Part shown: positions 5,974 through 7,775 of the stretch, one piece after another
Layout: every line of letters begins with the position of its first letter
Numbering within the stretch: position 1 is the first letter of the stretch
NCBI GenBank assembly: GCA_044432925.1
Contig: JAWXUE010000043.1
Location: 1 to 7,775, forward strand
Direction: 5' to 3'
Length of the DNA stretch: 7,775 nucleotides
DNA from: JAWXUE01 sp044432925
GTDB taxonomy: Bacteria > Bacillota_I > Bacilli_A > Acholeplasmatales > Anaeroplasmataceae
Program-made: the position numbers and the translations under genes
The notes under the pieces: generated by a model
The model's database searches: none
The model's input: the letters and a program-made list of their open reading frames with translations, nothing else
What the model was told of the DNA's origin: nothing

Positions 5974-7538
5974 TGATTGAATTTATAGTTGCGCTTGTTG
6001 CGTTTGGATTTGTATTAGGATTACTTGTTACTCTACACGAATTAGGACATTTCTATTTCGCTAAAAAAGCTGGAATATTGTGTTCGGAATTTGCAATAGG
6101 GATGGGTCCTGTAATTTATAAAGTTAAAAAAGGTGAAACCTATTATTCGATTAGAGCTTTACCTATAGGTGGATTTGTATCTATGGCAGGAGAAGATTTG
6201 AATGAAAATTTAGTTCAACCTGGTATGGAAATTTCAATTATAACAGAAAATAATTTAATTAGTGAAATTATAATGACACCAAAAGTAGAAGGTATGATTA
6301 AAGGTAGTGTTGTAAGTAGAGATTTGTATGGTAAAGATACATCAGATTTATACATTGAGTTAAATATAAATGGAGAAAATACTAAATATAATATAGCAGA
6401 TGAGTGTTATTATGTTGTTTCTCAAAACCAAAAGATGTTATTAGCACCATATGATAGATGTTTTGAATCAAAAACGTTACTACAAAGATTTTTAACAATT
6501 GTTGCTGGACCGATAATGAATTTAGTATTAGCTTTTGCAATATTTTTAGTAGTTGGATTAGCAACTGGAGTTCCTACTAATGATAACATTATAGGTACAG
6601 TTTCAACTAATACCGCAAAATTATTTTTACAAGAAAATGATGAAATAATTAAAATTGGTAATTACGAAATTACAAATTGGGATGATATTGGTGATGCCAT
6701 GAGTGTTTTACAAGATCAAGGCTCAGAATACATTCCTATGATTGTTATTAGAGAAGGAAAAGAAGTGGAAGTTGATGTTAAGGCTACTATACAAATCACT
6801 TCAGTAGGTATAACTAATTTAAATGTAGAAGAATATACTTTAGATAAAGGTATTGTTTTAGGGGAAATTGCATCTGGTAATAAAGCGGCTGAAGCTGGTT
6901 TGAAAAAAGATGATATTTTGTTAAAAGTTATAATTAATGATGTCCCACATGAAATAGATAGTTGGAAAGATATCATGGTCTTATTTGGTAATACTGATGA
7001 AGGGGATGCTGAATTTGTATACACTAGAGATGGAGTAGAGCATACTTCAAAAAAAGTTGAAATCTTCAATAAAGAAACACTTGAATCTATGAATGCAATT
7101 AATATTAGTTATTTAATTGGTATTTCACCTACAACTGAGTTTAGTTTTTTTGGTGGTATACAAAATGGTATATCATTAACTGTTTCAAATGCACTTATGA
7201 TTTTTACAACACTAGGCCAAGTGCTTAATCCATCAGCTCAACTTGGGGTGAGTGATTTATCGGGACCTATTGGTATCTTTGCAGTTGTTCAAAGTTATTT
7301 AGATGCTGGGTTTGTTCCGTTCTTAAGTTTAATTGGAATGTTAAGTGTAAATTTATTTATTGTTAACTTATTACCTTTACCTGCATTAGATGGTGGAAGA
7401 TTAGTTTTCTTAGCTTATGAAGCTATAACAAAAAAACCTGTTGATAAAAAAGTGGAAAACATAATAACTATGGCTGGTTTTGTTGTATTAATGGCTGTTA
7501 TGTTATATGTAACTTTCAATGATTTATTAAGACTTTAA
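5973..7538 (+). CDS. rseP: RIP-type site-2 zinc metalloprotease RseP/RasP, with two PDZ-like regions
   Basis: Intramembrane protease that cuts transmembrane segments of substrates already trimmed by a site-1 protease, such as anti-sigma factors or signal-peptide remnants in relatives. The first membrane helix (about 2-22) runs into the zinc site HELGH (His22, Glu23, His26). The conserved GGFVSMAGED loop is at 66-75. A periplasmic-type segment similar in layout to B. subtilis RasP (APYDRCFESK, 158-167) precedes AGPIMN (178-183) and helix two (about 173-200). Two PDZ-like regions follow, at about 206-270 (degenerate) and 293-365 (with AAEAGLKKDDIL, 305-316). SGPIGIF is at 430-436; helix three carries the third ligand in LPALDGG (469-475, Asp473), and helix four is about 497-517. 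At 521 aa it is longer than RasP (about 420), mainly through the additional PDZ-like region. Starts with GTG overlapping the dxr TAG by one base; ends the operon. The actual substrate cannot be told from this window. Confidence 0.97.
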   Translation: MIEFIVALVAFGFVLGLLVTLHELGHFYFAKKAGILCSEFAIGMGPVIYKVKKGETYYSIRALPIGGFVSMAGEDLNENLVQPGMEISIITENNLISEIIMTPKVEGMIKGSVVSRDLYGKDTSDLYIELNINGENTKYNIADECYYVVSQNQKMLLAPYDRCFESKTLLQRFLTIVAGPIMNLVLAFAIFLVVGLATGVPTNDNIIGTVSTNTAKLFLQENDEIIKIGNYEITNWDDIGDAMSVLQDQGSEYIPMIVIREGKEVEVDVKATIQITSVGITNLNVEEYTLDKGIVLGEIASGNKAAEAGLKKDDILLKVIINDVPHEIDSWKDIMVLFGNTDEGDAEFVYTRDGVEHTSKKVEIFNKETLESMNAINISYLIGISPTTEFSFFGGIQNGISLTVSNALMIFTTLGQVLNPSAQLGVSDLSGPIGIFAVVQSYLDAGFVPFLSLIGMLSVNLFIVNLLPLPALDGGRLVFLAYEAITKKPVDKKVENIITMAGFVVLMAVMLYVTFNDLLRL

Positions 7539-7542
7539 TTTC

Positions 7543-7578
7543 AAAAAAGAGCAAACTTAAAAAGTTGCTCTTTTTTTT
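7543..7578 (+). terminator. Intrinsic terminator after rseP
   Basis: GAGCAA (7549-7554) pairs with TTGCTC (7565-7570). The stem can be extended inward by CTT/AAG (7556-7558 with 7562-7564) past one bulged A, and outward by A6/T6. A run of eight T (7571-7578) follows. It lies 4 nt after the rseP stop and closes the uppS-cdsA-dxr-rseP unit just before the rRNA promoter. Confidence 0.93.
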
Positions 7579-7633
7579 AACTTTTTTCAAAAAACAATTG
7601 ACATCTACTATGAGAAGTGGTAAAATATAAAAG
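7574..7633 (+). promoter_or_regulatory. Ribosomal RNA operon promoter with AT-rich UP-like element
   Basis: A perfect -35 TTGACA (7598-7603) and a -10 TAAAAT (7621-7626) are separated by the optimal 17 bp. Upstream, 7574-7595 consists of alternating T and A tracts at the position of an UP element, which overlaps the last T residues of the preceding terminator. The first G at a suitable distance from the -10 is 7633, 7 nt downstream. A G start would fit the GTP-sensing growth control known for Bacillus rrn promoters, but the exact start is inferred. Only one promoter is recognisable; the tandem P1/P2 of many rrn operons is not seen. Confidence 0.9.
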
Positions 7634-7651
7634 CACGTGAGTTTCATGTGC
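7633..7651 (+). other. Hairpin at the predicted 5' end of the rRNA leader
   Basis: GCACGTGA (7633-7640) pairs with TCATGTGC (7644-7651) over 8 bp including one G-U pair, closing a 3-nt loop. It would form at the very 5' end of the transcript. It lacks a following T run and so is not a terminator; it may stabilise the precursor or simply belong to the leader fold. Confidence 0.65.
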
Positions 7652-7662
7652 GTAGAATTATA

Positions 7663-7682
7663 GGTCTTTGAAAACTGAACAA
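7663..7682 (+). promoter_or_regulatory. rrn boxA antitermination element
   Basis: GGTCTTTGAAAACTGAACAA closely matches the boxA-containing stretch found in Bacillota rRNA leaders and 16S-23S spacers. As RNA it binds NusB-NusE and protects the untranslated rRNA transcript from Rho. Its place about 30 nt after the predicted transcript start shows this is the leader and not a spacer. Confidence 0.88.
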
Positions 7683-7711
7683 TGACGAATAAGCGAACAA
7701 ATAACAAAACG

Positions 7712-7745
7712 CAATTTCGAAAGATAACAAAAGCAAACGAAATTG
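7712..7745 (+). other. Leader stem between boxA and 16S rRNA
   Basis: CAATTTCG (7712-7719) and CGAAATTG (7738-7745) are perfectly complementary over 8 bp around an 18-nt A-rich loop. It could be a local leader hairpin, or one arm could instead pair with the 3' flank of 16S to form the RNase III processing stem; that flank is outside the window. Confidence 0.6.
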
Positions 7746-7775
7746 AGCATAAGAGAAAACAAAACATATTTACAT

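Larger units (their letters stand above)
7633..7775 (+). other. 5' leader of pre-rRNA (upstream of 16S rRNA)
   Basis: The stretch from the promoter to the window edge has no coding capacity and carries the Bacillota boxA signature. After boxA it becomes A-rich and U-poor, like rRNA leaders. The 16S gene itself is not recognisable within the window: the conserved GAGAGTTTGATC start is absent, so the mature 5' end should be at or a few bases beyond 7775. Confidence 0.85.

Noticed and set aside
6382..7069. Minus-strand open frames inside rseP (6382-6564 and 6716-7069)
   Set aside because: Antisense shadows of the rseP frame with Ser/Thr-rich low-complexity translation.
7653..7658. TAGAAT as a second rrn -10 box
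   Set aside because: No -35 match lies 16-18 bp upstream (the region is AAAAGC) and there is no TG extension.
7516..7767. Minus-strand open frame of 83 codons over the rseP end and rRNA leader
   Set aside because: It crosses a terminator, a consensus promoter and boxA on the other strand; the translation is a Phe/Leu/Val-rich artefact of the A-rich leader.
7755..7775. 5' end of 16S rRNA inside the window
   Set aside because: The conserved GAGAGTTTGATC start is not present before the edge; at most a few non-conserved first bases could be included.

Overview
The window is an ordinary, well-ordered core-genome block from a low-GC, AT-rich Gram-positive-type bacterium (Bacillota, most likely a Bacilli/Erysipelotrichia/Mollicutes-related lineage; by eye roughly 30% GC, not computed). 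The assignment rests on three things. The gene order rpsB-tsf-pyrH-frr-uppS-cdsA-dxr-rseP is the classic Bacillota arrangement. Strong Shine-Dalgarno sites and U-rich hairpin terminators are present. The rRNA leader carries a Bacillus-type boxA. All 12 tryptophans in the predicted proteins are TGG and none is TGA, so the standard bacterial code is used, not the Mycoplasma code. UppS, Dxr and RseP point to a cell that makes isoprenoids by the MEP pathway and needs the undecaprenyl lipid carrier, so it probably has a wall.

Layout, all on the + strand: (1) 1-1872, rpsB and tsf, a translation unit closed by a terminator. (2) 1903-3199, pyrH and frr, again closed by a terminator; no promoter is obvious in front of pyrH. 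(3) 3201-7578, an extended -10 promoter, then uppS-cdsA-dxr-rseP with overlaps or a 1-nt gap at every junction, closed by a terminator. (4) 7574-7775, a consensus promoter and the 5' leader of a ribosomal RNA operon, whose 16S gene should begin at or just beyond the right edge. No stretch over 300 bases lacks a gene; the longest is 7539-7775 (237 nt) and it is filled by the terminator, promoter and rRNA leader.

Functionally the genes serve ribosome composition and recycling (S2, EF-Ts, RRF), UMP phosphorylation, and envelope lipid supply. Dxr makes MEP for isoprenoids, UppS makes the C55 carrier, CdsA makes CDP-diacylglycerol, and RseP is a site-2 protease for membrane proteins and signalling.

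I found no mobile element, CRISPR array, tRNA or evidence for a new system. The points most worth a second look are the repeat-bearing tail of S2, the two PDZ-like domains in RseP, the terminator without a visible promoter ahead of pyrH, and the rRNA operon directly following rseP with tightly packed control signals.
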